Shown here: positions 24,336 through 33,520 of the stretch, piece by piece
Layout of the letters: every line of letters begins with the position of its first letter
How positions within the stretch are numbered: position 1 is the stretch's first letter
Source of the DNA: Acetobacteraceae bacterium AT-5844
GTDB taxonomy: Bacteria; Pseudomonadota; Alphaproteobacteria; Acetobacterales; Acetobacteraceae
Length of the DNA stretch: 64,000 nt
Assembly (NCBI GenBank): GCA_000245075.1
Contig: JH599972.1
Location: 99,240-163,239, forward strand
Direction: 5' to 3'
Notes under the pieces: model-generated
Told to the model about the DNA's origin: nothing
What the model saw: the letters and a program-made list of their open reading frames with translations, nothing else
The model's database searches: none
Position numbers and translations under genes: made by a program

Positions 24336-25994
24336 GTGCCAGAAGCGGTTCAGGACAAGGCGCAAACCTCAGGCACGCCGCCATCCCCCCCAGCGCGTGA
24401 ACAGCGGCCGGGCCGGATCGGAACCTGGATGGGCCGTATCAGCACGCGTGCGGCCGGCATCGTTCTGTTGATGCTCCTGGTGCTCGGCCTGCTCTCGGGC
24501 GGCGCCGCCTTCATCGATTCGAAGCAGGCCAGCGTGATTGAGGAGCTGGGCGTGCGACAACGCGGCCAGACCGAGGCCATCGATGATTTCGCCACGAGCC
24601 TCTTCTCCTATAGCGGGCTCCTGACCAGCGTCATGCTGGGCGAGCTGCGGCCCAACGTGGCCGCCCGCCGCGTTCCCCGGCATGTCGAGCTGATGGTCGA
24701 GCACCACGACCGGCTGCTGGAAAGCATCGGCGGCCGGCTGGACCCGATCCTGACCTCCACCACGCGCGACATGATGCAGCGCATGCCTGCGCTCGGGCAG
24801 GAGATGCAGCAGGCTTTCGCCGAAGACGCGCGGGATCGCCTCACCGCCCTCAACGAAGTGTGGCGCGTGCGGGCCGTCACCTTCAACAGCCTGGTGCGGG
24901 AGGCCCGGCGCACGGTGCAGGCGGAGGCCGACAACAACCTCGCCTATGCCCATGCCCTCGCGGATCAAGGCCGCTGGACGAACAGCATCGCGCTCGTCTT
25001 CGGCCTCTTCGGCCTGCTCCTCACCTGGCTCGTGCTGGTGCGGTTGACGGCGCGGCCGCTGGGCGCCGTGGCGCAGGCCATGGAGCGCCTGGCACGCGGA
25101 CAGACCGATATCGATGTGCCCGGCACGGAACGCCGGGACCAGATCGGCGAAATGGCACGCACCCTGCTGGTGTTCCGCGAAAGCCTGGATACCACGAGGC
25201 GCCTGAGCGAGCAGGCGCTGAGCGGCGCACGCCGCACCGCCGTCGCCACCAACCAGGCCTCCAACGCCATCAGCCAGATTTCGGACGGCGCGACAACACA
25301 GCTCGCCGAGTTGCGCCAGCTGGCCGACGCCTTGGCGCAGAGCAGCGACGCGATACGCGAGGTCAGCCGCATCACGCAGGACTCCCACGGCCGCACAGAG
25401 GCCGCACGCACTCTCCTGGCGGACAGCCTCCGCAAGATCGCCACGCTACTGGAAGTGGTGGAAGCAGTGGGCGAGGACACCGCCCGCGTCACCCGCATCG
25501 CCACGACCATCGGCAAGGTGGCGACGCAGACCAACATCCTGGCCATCAACGCCGCCATCGAAGCCGCCCGCGCCGGGGAACATGGCCGGGGCCTCGCAGT
25601 CGTCGCCGAGGAAGTCCGGGCTCTCGCGGTGAACACTGAGGCGCTGGCGCAGGAAATCTCTGATGTCGTGGTCCAGGCCGGGGCGCGGGCGCGGGAAGGC
25701 GGGCAGAGCGCCAGCGCCGTCGGCACCGCCATGGATGAGCTGGAGCAGCTGATCGACGACAGCGCCCGCCTCTCCGGTGCCACTGCCATCGCCATGGAGC
25801 AGCAGCAGGCCACCGTGGCCTCCATTGCTGGCCGGGTCGAGGTGCTCACCCGCATCGGCCAGTCCAACGCCACCGCCGCCGAGGAGATCACGGTGACGAT
25901 GATCGATCTTTCCCGCCAGGCCGAGGAGACGCGCCACGCCGTGGAAAGCGTCGCCGCCGAGCAGCGAGAGGACGACGATGCCCCCCGCGCTTGA
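24336..25994 (+). CDS. Methyl-accepting chemotaxis protein
   Basis: 552 residues from a GTG start; an ATG at 24429 is an alternative that would remove a Pro-rich N-tail. TM1 is about 40-60, the periplasmic sensor about 61-215 (four-helix-bundle-like, no named domain), TM2 about 216-236, HAMP about 237-290 and the cytoplasmic signalling domain follows. The hairpin tip ([27 protein letters not shown]) lies near residues 402-430. It is the first gene of an operon with CheW, CheB, CheA and partner-switching genes, and overlaps the next gene by 17 bp. It senses a periplasmic signal and controls CheA. There is no C-terminal CheR/CheB tether pentapeptide. Confidence 0.93.
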   Translation: MPEAVQDKAQTSGTPPSPPAREQRPGRIGTWMGRISTRAAGIVLLMLLVLGLLSGGAAFIDSKQASVIEELGVRQRGQTEAIDDFATSLFSYSGLLTSVMLGELRPNVAARRVPRHVELMVEHHDRLLESIGGRLDPILTSTTRDMMQRMPALGQEMQQAFAEDARDRLTALNEVWRVRAVTFNSLVREARRTVQAEADNNLAYAHALADQGRWTNSIALVFGLFGLLLTWLVLVRLTARPLGAVAQAMERLARGQTDIDVPGTERRDQIGEMARTLLVFRESLDTTRRLSEQALSGARRTAVATNQASNAISQISDGATTQLAELRQLADALAQSSDAIREVSRITQDSHGRTEAARTLLADSLRKIATLLEVVEAVGEDTARVTRIATTIGKVATQTNILAINAAIEAARAGEHGRGLAVVAEEVRALAVNTEALAQEISDVVVQAGARAREGGQSASAVGTAMDELEQLIDDSARLSGATAIAMEQQQATVASIAGRVEVLTRIGQSNATAAEEITVTMIDLSRQAEETRHAVESVAAEQREDDDAPRA

Positions 25995-26394
25995 CCTGCG
26001 CCTGCCCCCTACGGCTGAAGGCATCGGCACGATGCTGGACCGCCTCGAAGCCTATGCGGAGGACGCCTCGCTCCCGCCCGCCCTGGCCAGCCACCTGTGC
26101 CTGATCTGCGAGGAGTTGGCGGCGAATATCGCGGAGCATGCCACGCCGGCAGGTGCGAGCCTCATCGCCGTGACGGTGCGTCCCGAGGGCGCCGCGCTGC
26201 GTGTAATGGTCGAGGATGACGGACCGGCCTTCGATCCTTTGCACGCCCCCGCGCCCGATACCGCCGCGCCGCTGGAAGAGCGGGCGATTGGCGGCCTCGG
26301 ATTGCACTTCGTCCGCACACTCGCCCGCGAGGTCTGCTATGCGCGGGCGGACGGACGAAACCGCCTCAGCCTCACGCTCGGTCTCACGGACTGA
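25978..26394 (+). CDS. RsbW-like anti-sigma factor / serine kinase (HATPase)
   Basis: 138 residues. The GHKL ATPase signature of the anti-sigma regulatory branch is present: N-box [13 protein letters not shown] (about residues 43-55), G1 EDDGPAFDP and G2 [13 protein letters not shown]. Such proteins phosphorylate a STAS antagonist and sequester a target. The start overlaps the MCP gene by 17 bp and the STAS gene follows 26 bp after its stop. This is the classical RsbW-RsbV pairing but set between a chemoreceptor and CheW. The target (a sigma factor or other effector) is not encoded nearby. Confidence 0.9.
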   Translation: MPPALDLRLPPTAEGIGTMLDRLEAYAEDASLPPALASHLCLICEELAANIAEHATPAGASLIAVTVRPEGAALRVMVEDDGPAFDPLHAPAPDTAAPLEERAIGGLGLHFVRTLAREVCYARADGRNRLSLTLGLTD

Positions 26395-26420
26395 GCGCAG
26401 CCACCAGGGATCACCACGCT

Positions 26421-26750
26421 ATGCAAGTCATCGAATCCGGGGTCGAAGACCTGAATCTCGCCGCGCTGGAAGGCCGGCTGGACACAGCGACGGTGCCTGC
26501 GGTGGAGCAGGATCTGCTGGCGCTGGTGAAGGGCAAAGGTCTGGTGCTGGACCTGTCGGGCGTGCGCTTCGTCAGCAGCGCCGGGCTTCGTGTGCTGTTG
26601 AAGGCCGCGAAGGCCGCACGCGCCGGCGGCAGCGGTTTCGCCGCCTGCGGTCTGCAGCCTGCCGTGCATGAGGTGTTCGAGATCGGCGGCTTCCTGCAGA
26701 TCATCCCCACCTTCGCGACGCGGGGCGAGGCCATCGCCGCCCTGCGCTGA
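26421..26750 (+). CDS. STAS-domain anti-sigma factor antagonist (RsbV-like)
   Basis: 109 residues, a single STAS domain. LVLDLSGVRFVSSAGLRVLLKAAKAAR includes the conserved D-x-S and the phosphorylatable serine motif VSSAGL (Ser52/Ser53). VHEVFEIGGFLQIIPTFATRGEAIAAL is the typical C-terminal helix. It should be phosphorylated by the upstream HATPase and dephosphorylated by the PP2C phosphatase encoded at the operon end. It links the chemosensory inputs to a partner-switching output. Confidence 0.92.
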   Translation: MQVIESGVEDLNLAALEGRLDTATVPAVEQDLLALVKGKGLVLDLSGVRFVSSAGLRVLLKAAKAARAGGSGFAACGLQPAVHEVFEIGGFLQIIPTFATRGEAIAALR

Positions 26751-26829
26751 ACCGCGCAATGTCCCGCCTGGCAGCCCTGCCGCACCACCTCATGCCGCAG
26801 CCGGCACCGCGGCCTCTGCCGCTCCTCCC

Positions 26830-27966
26830 ATGAGCAACGCAGCCGGCACCGCCCTGGGGTTCGCCATCGCGGATAGGGTCTTCCGCCTGCCCCCGGACGC
26901 CGCGCCGGCCGCTCCACCGCCCGCCATGGCCCCCTTGCCGAACGCGCCGGAGGGCCTGCGCGGCCTCATCCTCCAGGGCGGCCGGCTGCTTGCGGTCTGG
27001 TGCTGGGACGCTGCCCCCACTGCCTGGGTGCGGCTGGAGGACGGGATGATCGGCGGGCACGCCGTTCCTTTGGCTGATGCCGATGCGCCGCTGCTGCGCC
27101 TCCCGGACCTGCCGCCGCCTCCCCCCGCACAGGCCATGCCCGCCGTGACCACCGCCCCCCGCACTGCCAGCGCCACCGCGCCTCTCGCCGTGACGCTAAC
27201 CCTCGGCGCAGGGCGCGCTCATCTGCCCATGGCGGCGCTCGCCGGTATTCGCCCCTGGCCGGACAGCATCACACCCGTTCCCGACGCCGATGCCGGACTG
27301 CTCGGCTATGCGGCGATCACAGACGGCCCGGTGCTGCTGCTGTCGCCCGGCTGGTGCTTCGGCACCGCGGCCACCGAGCCGCCTACCCATCTCGCCATCC
27401 TGCGGCACGAGCATCGCCTGCTCGGCTTTCCCTGTCGCGCCGTCGCTCCGGGCGAGGCGGGGGAAGCCCTGCTGCCCCGGCTGACCGGCACCCCGGAAGG
27501 TCAGCGCATTCTCGCCCTGGCTCCCCGATCCCAGCCCATCGCTCCTCCACCGCCTCGCCCGCACCGGACATTGCTGCTCTGCCAGGCGGGAGGCGCGCCC
27601 TTCTTCCTCCCTGCATCGGAGGTGGAGGCCGTCATCCCCCCGCGCCGCCCGCTTCCCATGCCAGCGCCATCGGATGGCAGCGCCCCGCTGCTCGGCGCCT
27701 CCGCCCACCGGGGCGCGATACTGCCGGTCATCGATGCCGCAAGCCGCCTGGGCAGCGCACCACTTCCATCCGAGCCGCCGATGCTGCGCCTGCCCGGCAC
27801 GCCACCGCTTGCTCTCGCTGTTGCCAGTATCTCGGGGCTTCGCGCCATCCCGGAGGACGACATCGCCCCCATTCCGGGCGACGGCCTGATAGCGGCGATG
27901 GTCCACACCGAGGGCCGGCTCGTGCCGCTCTGCCATGCCGCAGCACTGGCGGGGCAGGCCGCATGA
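26830..27966 (+). CDS. CheW-like adaptor with two CheW-type domains
   Basis: 378 residues, very rich in Ala and Pro. The region about 240-375 has CheW-type features (LLLCQAGGAPFFLPASEVEAVIPPRRPLPMP...GASAHRGAILPVIDAASRLG). The region about 120-225 looks like a second, degenerate CheW fold (LTLGAGRAHLPMAALAGIRPWPDSITPVPDADAGLLGYAAITDGPVLLLSPGWCFG). The N-terminal ~110 residues are a Pro-rich unassigned segment. It presumably couples the MCP to CheA. The stop overlaps the cheB start (ATGA). It is much longer than a single CheW (~160 aa), so it may bridge two receptors or kinases. Confidence 0.75.
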   Translation: MSNAAGTALGFAIADRVFRLPPDAAPAAPPPAMAPLPNAPEGLRGLILQGGRLLAVWCWDAAPTAWVRLEDGMIGGHAVPLADADAPLLRLPDLPPPPPAQAMPAVTTAPRTASATAPLAVTLTLGAGRAHLPMAALAGIRPWPDSITPVPDADAGLLGYAAITDGPVLLLSPGWCFGTAATEPPTHLAILRHEHRLLGFPCRAVAPGEAGEALLPRLTGTPEGQRILALAPRSQPIAPPPPRPHRTLLLCQAGGAPFFLPASEVEAVIPPRRPLPMPAPSDGSAPLLGASAHRGAILPVIDAASRLGSAPLPSEPPMLRLPGTPPLALAVASISGLRAIPEDDIAPIPGDGLIAAMVHTEGRLVPLCHAAALAGQAA

Positions 27967-29009
27967 CCGCCCTACCCCGCGTGCTAGTGGTTGACGACAG
28001 CAGCTTCATGCGGCTCGCCCTCCGTCGCATCATCGAGGCCGATGCCGACCTCCTGGTGGTGGGTGAAGCCGCTGACGGGCTGGCCGGGGTGGAGGCCGCC
28101 GGCAGGCTGCACCCCGACCTCGTGGTGATGGATCTCGCCATGCCGGTTATGGGCGGCATCGAGGCCACGCGGCGCATCATGGCGATGCCTGCGCCACCGG
28201 CCATCGTGGTCGTCAGCGCCCATACGCGGAACGGCTCCGCCCAGGCGCTGGAAGCGCTGGACCAGGGCGCGGCGGATTACCTGTGGAAAGACTCCGATCT
28301 CGGCGGCCCGGATCTCGCGCGGCTGGACCGGGAGTTGCGCCCCATCCTGCACCGCTGGGCCGCGGCCCGCCGCCCCCCGGAGCACCCTCTCCCCCGGAGT
28401 GAAAGACCAGCCCTGGCCGGCGCAAGGCCGGAAGTCCTGGTGATAGGCGCCTCCACCGGCGGCCCCGAGGCCCTCGCCGCCTTCCTGGAAGGCTGCGGCC
28501 CGCTGCCCATTCCCTGCGTCGTGGCGCAGCACATGCCCATGGGGCTGGCGCCGGAACTGGCCGCCGCTCTCTCCCGCCGGCTGTCGCGCCCGGCGGTGGT
28601 GGCCGAGGATGGCATGGCCCTCTCTTCCGGCTTGGTGGCGCTGCTGCCTGGGGGCAGCGACGGCGTGCTAGTCCGCCGTGCGGCCACAGGCGCCCTGGTC
28701 CTTCGGCTGGCGCCCACGGCGGCTCCTGTCCATCCTTCCGTCGACGTGCTTTTCCGCTCCACCGCGGCCACGGCCACCGGTGCGCTTGGGGTGGTGCTCA
28801 GCGGCATGGGGCGGGATGGTGCGGAAGGCGCCGCGGCCATGGCCGCGCGGGGCATGCCCGTCCTGGCGCAACAGCCGGAAAGCTGCATCGTCGGCGGCAT
28901 GCCTGGCGCGGTCATCGCGGCCGGGCTGGCCCGGAGCGTTGCGCCGCCCGCCGCGCTTGGCGCCCAGGTCGCGGCCCTTCTGGCAACCATGCCACGCTCC
29001 GCGCCATGA
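27963..29009 (+). CDS. cheB: Chemotaxis response regulator methylesterase CheB
   Basis: 348 residues. The N-terminal receiver has acidic pair Asp11/Asp12, phosphoacceptor Asp57 (LVVMDLAMP) and Lys109 (YLWKDSD). The C-terminal methylesterase/deamidase domain has the catalytic triad in GASTGGPEA (Ser164), AQHMP (His190) and GMGRDGAEG (Asp285). It removes methyl groups from receptor glutamates or deamidates glutamines when phosphorylated by CheA. No cheR methyltransferase gene is in this operon, so either CheR is encoded elsewhere or CheB acts mainly in deamidation. Start and stop overlap both neighbours by 4 bp. Confidence 0.94.
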   Translation: MTALPRVLVVDDSSFMRLALRRIIEADADLLVVGEAADGLAGVEAAGRLHPDLVVMDLAMPVMGGIEATRRIMAMPAPPAIVVVSAHTRNGSAQALEALDQGAADYLWKDSDLGGPDLARLDRELRPILHRWAAARRPPEHPLPRSERPALAGARPEVLVIGASTGGPEALAAFLEGCGPLPIPCVVAQHMPMGLAPELAAALSRRLSRPAVVAEDGMALSSGLVALLPGGSDGVLVRRAATGALVLRLAPTAAPVHPSVDVLFRSTAATATGALGVVLSGMGRDGAEGAAAMAARGMPVLAQQPESCIVGGMPGAVIAAGLARSVAPPAALGAQVAALLATMPRSAP

Positions 29010-29719
29010 CCGGACAGCCCCTGGATCGCGAATTGCTGGAAGCCTTCGTGCCGGAATTCGCCGCCGGTCTGGCACGGCTGGAGGCCGCCGATACGCCACT
29101 GGCCGCCACCCGCATCCTGGACGGGCTGCAGGCCATGGCGGGGGCGCTGGGCCTCGCGGCGCTGGGCGAGGGGCTGGAAGCCGCCGCCGCCGCCACCGAA
29201 CCCTTCGATGGTGCCGCCCTAGGCGCGGCGGTCGCGTCCTTGCGCCAGCAGCTCGCCACGGTCACGGGAGAGGCAGCGCCCCCAGAGGCGCGGCCGGCAG
29301 AGCCCTCCGCCGCTGCCATCCGCACCCTGGTGGTGGATGATTCGCCGACCATGCGCCGCATCCTGGCGGGCGTCCTCGCCCGCGACCCCGCCTTCACCGT
29401 CGTTGGAGAAGCCACCGACGGCGCCGAGGCGCTGAACGCGATGACGCTGCTTTTGCCTGACCTGATCATGCTCGATCTCGAGATGCCGGTGCTGGACGGA
29501 TTCGGCTTCCTCCGCCACTGGGCACTGGCGGGGCATGGCGCGGTGGTCGTCGTCTCTTCCGCCGCCCCTCCTGGCTCGGCCGCCGCGCGCATACTGCGGC
29601 GCCTCGGTGCCTCCGGCATCGTCGGTAAGCCGACAGGTGCCTTGTCCTTCGATCTGGCGGAGAAGCGTGGCGATGCCATTCTCGCCGCTGCGCGCCATGC
29701 GGCGGGCCTGCCATGCTGA
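29006..29719 (+). CDS. Response regulator with helical N-terminal domain
   Basis: 237 residues. The C-terminal receiver (about 105-225) has Asp111/Asp112, phosphoacceptor Asp157 (LIMLDLEMPVLDG), the switch Ser (VVVVSSAAPPG) and Lys208 (GIVGKPTG). It resembles the CheB receiver more than CheY. The first ~95 residues form Ala/Leu-rich helices reminiscent of an Hpt bundle (LLEAFVPEFAAGLARLEAADTPLAATRILDGLQAMAGALGLAALGEGLEAA) but contain no histidine, so they cannot accept phosphate that way. It may act as a phosphate sink or a docking adaptor for CheA. It overlaps cheB by 4 bp and cheA by 7 bp. Confidence 0.82.
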   Translation: MTGQPLDRELLEAFVPEFAAGLARLEAADTPLAATRILDGLQAMAGALGLAALGEGLEAAAAATEPFDGAALGAAVASLRQQLATVTGEAAPPEARPAEPSAAAIRTLVVDDSPTMRRILAGVLARDPAFTVVGEATDGAEALNAMTLLLPDLIMLDLEMPVLDGFGFLRHWALAGHGAVVVVSSAAPPGSAAARILRRLGASGIVGKPTGALSFDLAEKRGDAILAAARHAAGLPC

Positions 29720-32310
29720 ATGACGATGCCCTCTGGGATGAGTTCGGCGCCGAGGGCGAGGAGCATCTGGATAATGTCGAGCGCCTGCTCGCCTCCCCGC
29801 TCGATGCCGCCGGTATTGCCTCGCTGTTCCGCGCCTTCCATTCGCTGAAGGGCATGAGCGCGGCGCTGGGCGCGGCGGGCATGGCCCGCATCGCGCATCG
29901 CTGCGAGGATCTGCTGGGCCTCACACGGCAGGGCCGCCTGGCCATGACGCCACCGCTGATCCAGGGCTTGCTGGCAGCCGTGGATGCGCTGCGCGAGCTG
30001 CGGGCCACCGTGCTGCGCACGCGCGCCGATGCGCCTCCCCCCGCCGGGATTCTGCGACAGCTGGAAGCACTCGCGGATACGCCACCTTCCTCCCCCCCGC
30101 CCGAAGCGGCGGGCAGAGCCCCGGTGGCACCTTCCCCCGCCCTGCCGCGCGCCGCTCCTCTCGCCGTGTTGCTGCGCCATGAAGCGGAAGCGCTCGTAGC
30201 CACGGCCCTCGCCATGGCGGGCCCCTCCCCGGAGGCACTCGCCCTTGCCGAGGAAGCCGGGCGCGCCGGCCTGCCGCGCCTGGCCAGCCAGCTTTCGCGG
30301 GCGGGGCTGGAGGACGCCCTGCCCTGGCTCGGCCAACTGCGGCGGCTGCTGGACGTGCTGGAGGCCATCACCGGCGCCGATGCCGGCGGTGCCGCTCTCT
30401 CCGCAGCGGCGGCAGAAGCCGGCGCCGCAATGCTGGGGCCTCGCCTCGCCGCCCTCGCCACCCAGCTTGCCGGTGCCCCGCTCGCCGATTCCATCGCGCC
30501 AGATGCATGCGAGGCGGCCCGCATGGCCGCCGCGCTGGGGCATGGCGCCCTGGAAGAATGGCTGCTGCTGGCTCAGGACCTCGCCGCCCGTGCGCCCTCC
30601 GATTCCGAGGCCGCCACCCGGTTGGCCGAGATGGCCCCCGTTCTCGCCGCCCATCTCGGACGCTGCGCGCGGGAGGGTACGGTGGCACTGCTCGCCCTCC
30701 CGGCGGTGGAACTGCCGGAAGCCCAGCCCGCCGGCACGCTGCCGGAAGAACTGGCCCGGCTGCTGAGCGCGGCGGATCATCGCCGCATCGAGGAGGCCCT
30801 GGGCGCTGGCCGCAACCTCTACCGTGCCCGGCTCGGCGTGCCCTCCAGCGCGGAGGAGGAAGCGGCGGTACAAGCCTGGCTCGAAGCCCAGCAGGCCGAG
30901 ACCCTCACCAGCCGCACGCTGCTGGACACGATACCACCCACGCTGGACATGCTGTTCCTGGCCCCAGCGGAGCCGGATGCGCTGGCCGCCGCTCGCGCCG
31001 CATTCGACCCTGCGGGGCGGCTCGTGCTTGCGATGTCCCCATTGCGTGCCGCAGCCTCGGCCAGCGCTGGCGAGACCAGCGGGCCTCTTCCCGCCGCCAA
31101 TCTGCGCGTGCGGCAGGAGGCGGTGGACGGCGTCATCACGCTGGAGGCCGAACTCCACGGCGCCATCCTTGCCCTCGACGGACTTCTGGGAAAGGAGGAT
31201 TCCGAGGACCTGCCCGGCACGCTGGCCGCTCTCGCCCGCCGCGCCGGCGGAAGCGTGGGGCAGGAATTATCGGCGCTCGCTGCCCGCCTCGGCCATGCCC
31301 GCGCACCGAAGGAGCAGGCCCGCGCCCAGCTTTCGCTCGCATTGCGCAGGCTGGATGAGGCGGTGATGGAGTTGCGCGTGGTGCCTATCGGCACCTTGTT
31401 CGCCCGCCTGCCGCGCATTGTGCGCAGCGTGGCGCTGGAGGCAGCGCAGGGCGTGCCAAAAGACGTAGCATTGGAAATGGAAGGCCAGGACGTCCGCATC
31501 GACCGGGCCCTGATCGAAATGCTGGCCGACCCCCTGCTGCACCTCGTGCGCAACGCGGTGGACCATGGTGTCGAGACGCCCGAGGCCCGCATCGCCGCCG
31601 GCAAGCCACCCCGCGCCACGCTGCGGGTGCGGGCTGAGCGGCGCACGGGGCAGGTGCGTGTCGAGGTGTCGGATGACGGGCGAGGCATCGACCGGGAAGC
31701 GGTGCTGCGCGCCGCCCGCGCGCGCGGATTGGTGACGGAGGAGGAAGCCGCTGCCATGGACGACCATGCCGCGCGGCGCCTGCTCTTCCGCCCGGGTTTC
31801 TCGACCCGCGAGCGCGTCAGCGAGACCTCGGGCCGCGGCGTCGGGCTTGACGTGGTGCAGGATGCGGTGCGTCGCGCCGGCGGTACGCTGGACCTGACCA
31901 GTACACCGGGCCACGGCACTACCTTCGTGCTGAACCTGCCGCTCTCCGCCGCCATGGCGGCCGTGCTGCTCGTCGAGGTCGCCGGATATACCTACGCATT
32001 GCCCACGGCGCGTGTAGAGGCCGTATTGCCGCCCGGCGAGCATGCCCTGCCGCTCGCGCATCTGCTGGGGCTGGAGGCCGGCCCGGCAGGGGCCACCGTT
32101 CTCCTGCGGCAGACGGCCGGCGGCCAGGTGGCGCTCGCCGTGGATGCGGTGCGCCAGCGTACGGAGTTGCTGTTGCGCCCCCTGCCCCCGACCCTGGCCA
32201 GCCTGCCCGCCATCGGCGGTGCCGGTGTCCTGGGCAATGGCGAGCTGGTGGTGATACTGGAGCCCGACGGCATCAGCATGCCGGATGATGCGGAAGGACA
32301 AGCGGCATGA
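29713..32310 (+). CDS. cheA: Chemotaxis histidine kinase CheA
   Basis: 865 residues. The N-terminal Hpt domain has His43 (FRAFHSLKGMSAALG). A long Ala-rich linker follows (about 110-450), with a possible second degenerate Hpt-like bundle. The dimerisation region is ELRVVPIGTLFARLPRIVRSVA. The CheA ATPase has N-box LLHLVRNAVDHGVETPEAR, G1 VSDDGRGIDREA and GFSTRERVSETSGRGVGLDVVQDAVR. The CheW-like receptor-coupling domain is at the C-terminus (AAMAAVLLVEVAGYTYALPTARVEAVLPPGE). It phosphorylates CheB, the two-domain regulator and probably the receiver of the downstream phosphatase. The next gene overlaps by 4 bp. Confidence 0.94.
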   Translation: MLNDDALWDEFGAEGEEHLDNVERLLASPLDAAGIASLFRAFHSLKGMSAALGAAGMARIAHRCEDLLGLTRQGRLAMTPPLIQGLLAAVDALRELRATVLRTRADAPPPAGILRQLEALADTPPSSPPPEAAGRAPVAPSPALPRAAPLAVLLRHEAEALVATALAMAGPSPEALALAEEAGRAGLPRLASQLSRAGLEDALPWLGQLRRLLDVLEAITGADAGGAALSAAAAEAGAAMLGPRLAALATQLAGAPLADSIAPDACEAARMAAALGHGALEEWLLLAQDLAARAPSDSEAATRLAEMAPVLAAHLGRCAREGTVALLALPAVELPEAQPAGTLPEELARLLSAADHRRIEEALGAGRNLYRARLGVPSSAEEEAAVQAWLEAQQAETLTSRTLLDTIPPTLDMLFLAPAEPDALAAARAAFDPAGRLVLAMSPLRAAASASAGETSGPLPAANLRVRQEAVDGVITLEAELHGAILALDGLLGKEDSEDLPGTLAALARRAGGSVGQELSALAARLGHARAPKEQARAQLSLALRRLDEAVMELRVVPIGTLFARLPRIVRSVALEAAQGVPKDVALEMEGQDVRIDRALIEMLADPLLHLVRNAVDHGVETPEARIAAGKPPRATLRVRAERRTGQVRVEVSDDGRGIDREAVLRAARARGLVTEEEAAAMDDHAARRLLFRPGFSTRERVSETSGRGVGLDVVQDAVRRAGGTLDLTSTPGHGTTFVLNLPLSAAMAAVLLVEVAGYTYALPTARVEAVLPPGEHALPLAHLLGLEAGPAGATVLLRQTAGGQVALAVDAVRQRTELLLRPLPPTLASLPAIGGAGVLGNGELVVILEPDGISMPDDAEGQAA

Positions 32311-33497
32311 GCAGCACGGCCACCGGCCAGGGCGTCTCGATCCTGATCGTCGACGACAGCCCCTTCAACCGGCTGCTGCTGACCAAGCGCCTCGCGGAAC
32401 TCGGCTACACCAACCTCGCCACCGCCACCAATGGCGTCGAGGGGCTGGACGCCATCGCCGCGCGCAACTTCGACGTGGTGCTGCTGGATATCGAGATGCC
32501 GGAGCTGGACGGCATCGGCGTGCTCGAACGCCTGCATGCCTCCGGCCGCGCCGAACCGCCCGTTATCGTCATCTCCGCGCTGACGGATATGGCGGCGGTC
32601 GTGCGCTGCATCGAGCTCGGCGCCGAGGACTATCTCCCCAAGACCTTCGATCCGCCTTTGCTGCGCGCCCGCCTTTCCGCCGTACTGGAAAAAAAGCGTC
32701 TTCGCGATCTGGCCTCGCAGCGCCTGCATCTTCTGGAAGCGGAGCTGGAGAGCGCGCGGCGCGCGCAGCTCGCCCTGGTTCCGCGCGACTTCGGCGCCAT
32801 CGCCGGCCACCGCCTCGCCCTGCATGCCGCGATGGTGCCGGCGCGGCAGGTCGGCGGCGATCTGTATGACGCGCTGCGGCTGGACGAGAACAACCTCCTC
32901 TTCGCCGTGGCCGATGTCGCGGGCAAGGGTGCGCCCGCCGGCCTCACCATGGCGCGCACACTGGGGCTGATCCGCGCCGCCGCCAGCTTGTTGGCCGCGC
33001 GCGACGGCACGCCGGACCCCGCCGACATCCTCAGCCTCGCCAATGACGACCTCGCCCGCGAGAACGAGGATGCCACCTTCGTCACCGTGGCGCTTGGCGT
33101 GATCGACATGCGGAACGGGGAGGGGCGCATGGCCGTGGCGGCGCACGAAACCCCGTTGCTCTATGGCCGTGACGCGCCGCCCCGGCCCCTGCCGGAAGCC
33201 CCGCGCCAGCCGCCACTGGGTGCGATGGAGGGCATCCCCTATCGCAGCCAGGCCTTTTCCCTCTCACCAGGCGAGGGGCTGCTGCTCTACTCGGATGGCG
33301 TGACGGAGGCGGAGAACGCGGCCGAAGCCTTCTTCGGGCGGGACGAGCTGCATCGCGCGCTGGAGGCGGCGGCGAGGCGGGAACCACATCCCCGCGCCGT
33401 GGTGGAAGGCGTGTTCGGCGCCGTTTCGGCATTCGCCGCGGGCGCGGCGCAGACCGACGACATCACCGCCCTCTGCCTGCGCCTCAGCGAAGACTGA
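32307..33497 (+). CDS. Receiver-PP2C serine phosphatase (RsbU/HsbR-like)
   Basis: 396 residues. The receiver domain (about 10-125) has the acidic pair in ILIVDDSPFNR, phosphoacceptor Asp61 (VVLLDIEMPELDG) and Lys112 (YLPKTFDPP). A coiled linker (about 125-160) precedes the SpoIIE-type PP2C domain with metal-binding Asp185 (QVGGDLYD) and Asp203 (VADVAGKG), then LLLYSDGVTEAEN and QTDDITALCL. When phosphorylated by CheA it should dephosphorylate the STAS protein of this operon, freeing or capturing the HATPase. It is the output end of the chemosensory/partner-switching pathway and the last gene of the operon. Confidence 0.93.
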   Translation: MSSTATGQGVSILIVDDSPFNRLLLTKRLAELGYTNLATATNGVEGLDAIAARNFDVVLLDIEMPELDGIGVLERLHASGRAEPPVIVISALTDMAAVVRCIELGAEDYLPKTFDPPLLRARLSAVLEKKRLRDLASQRLHLLEAELESARRAQLALVPRDFGAIAGHRLALHAAMVPARQVGGDLYDALRLDENNLLFAVADVAGKGAPAGLTMARTLGLIRAAASLLAARDGTPDPADILSLANDDLARENEDATFVTVALGVIDMRNGEGRMAVAAHETPLLYGRDAPPRPLPEAPRQPPLGAMEGIPYRSQAFSLSPGEGLLLYSDGVTEAENAAEAFFGRDELHRALEAAARREPHPRAVVEGVFGAVSAFAAGAAQTDDITALCLRLSED

Positions 33498-33520
33498 AGG
33501 CGGCCTCTGTCTTCCTTCAG
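33494..33520. terminator. Inverted repeat spanning two convergent stop codons
   Basis: CTGAAGG / CCTTCAG, a 7-bp inverted repeat with a 13-nt loop, covers the stop codons of both the phosphatase gene and the convergent RES gene. It is a weak bidirectional terminator candidate. Confidence 0.4.

Noticed and set aside
28912..31158. Open frame of about 750 codons on the minus strand across cheB, the regulator and cheA
   Set aside because: Glycine/arginine-rich shadow translation without any recognisable fold; the plus-strand chemotaxis genes are unambiguous.
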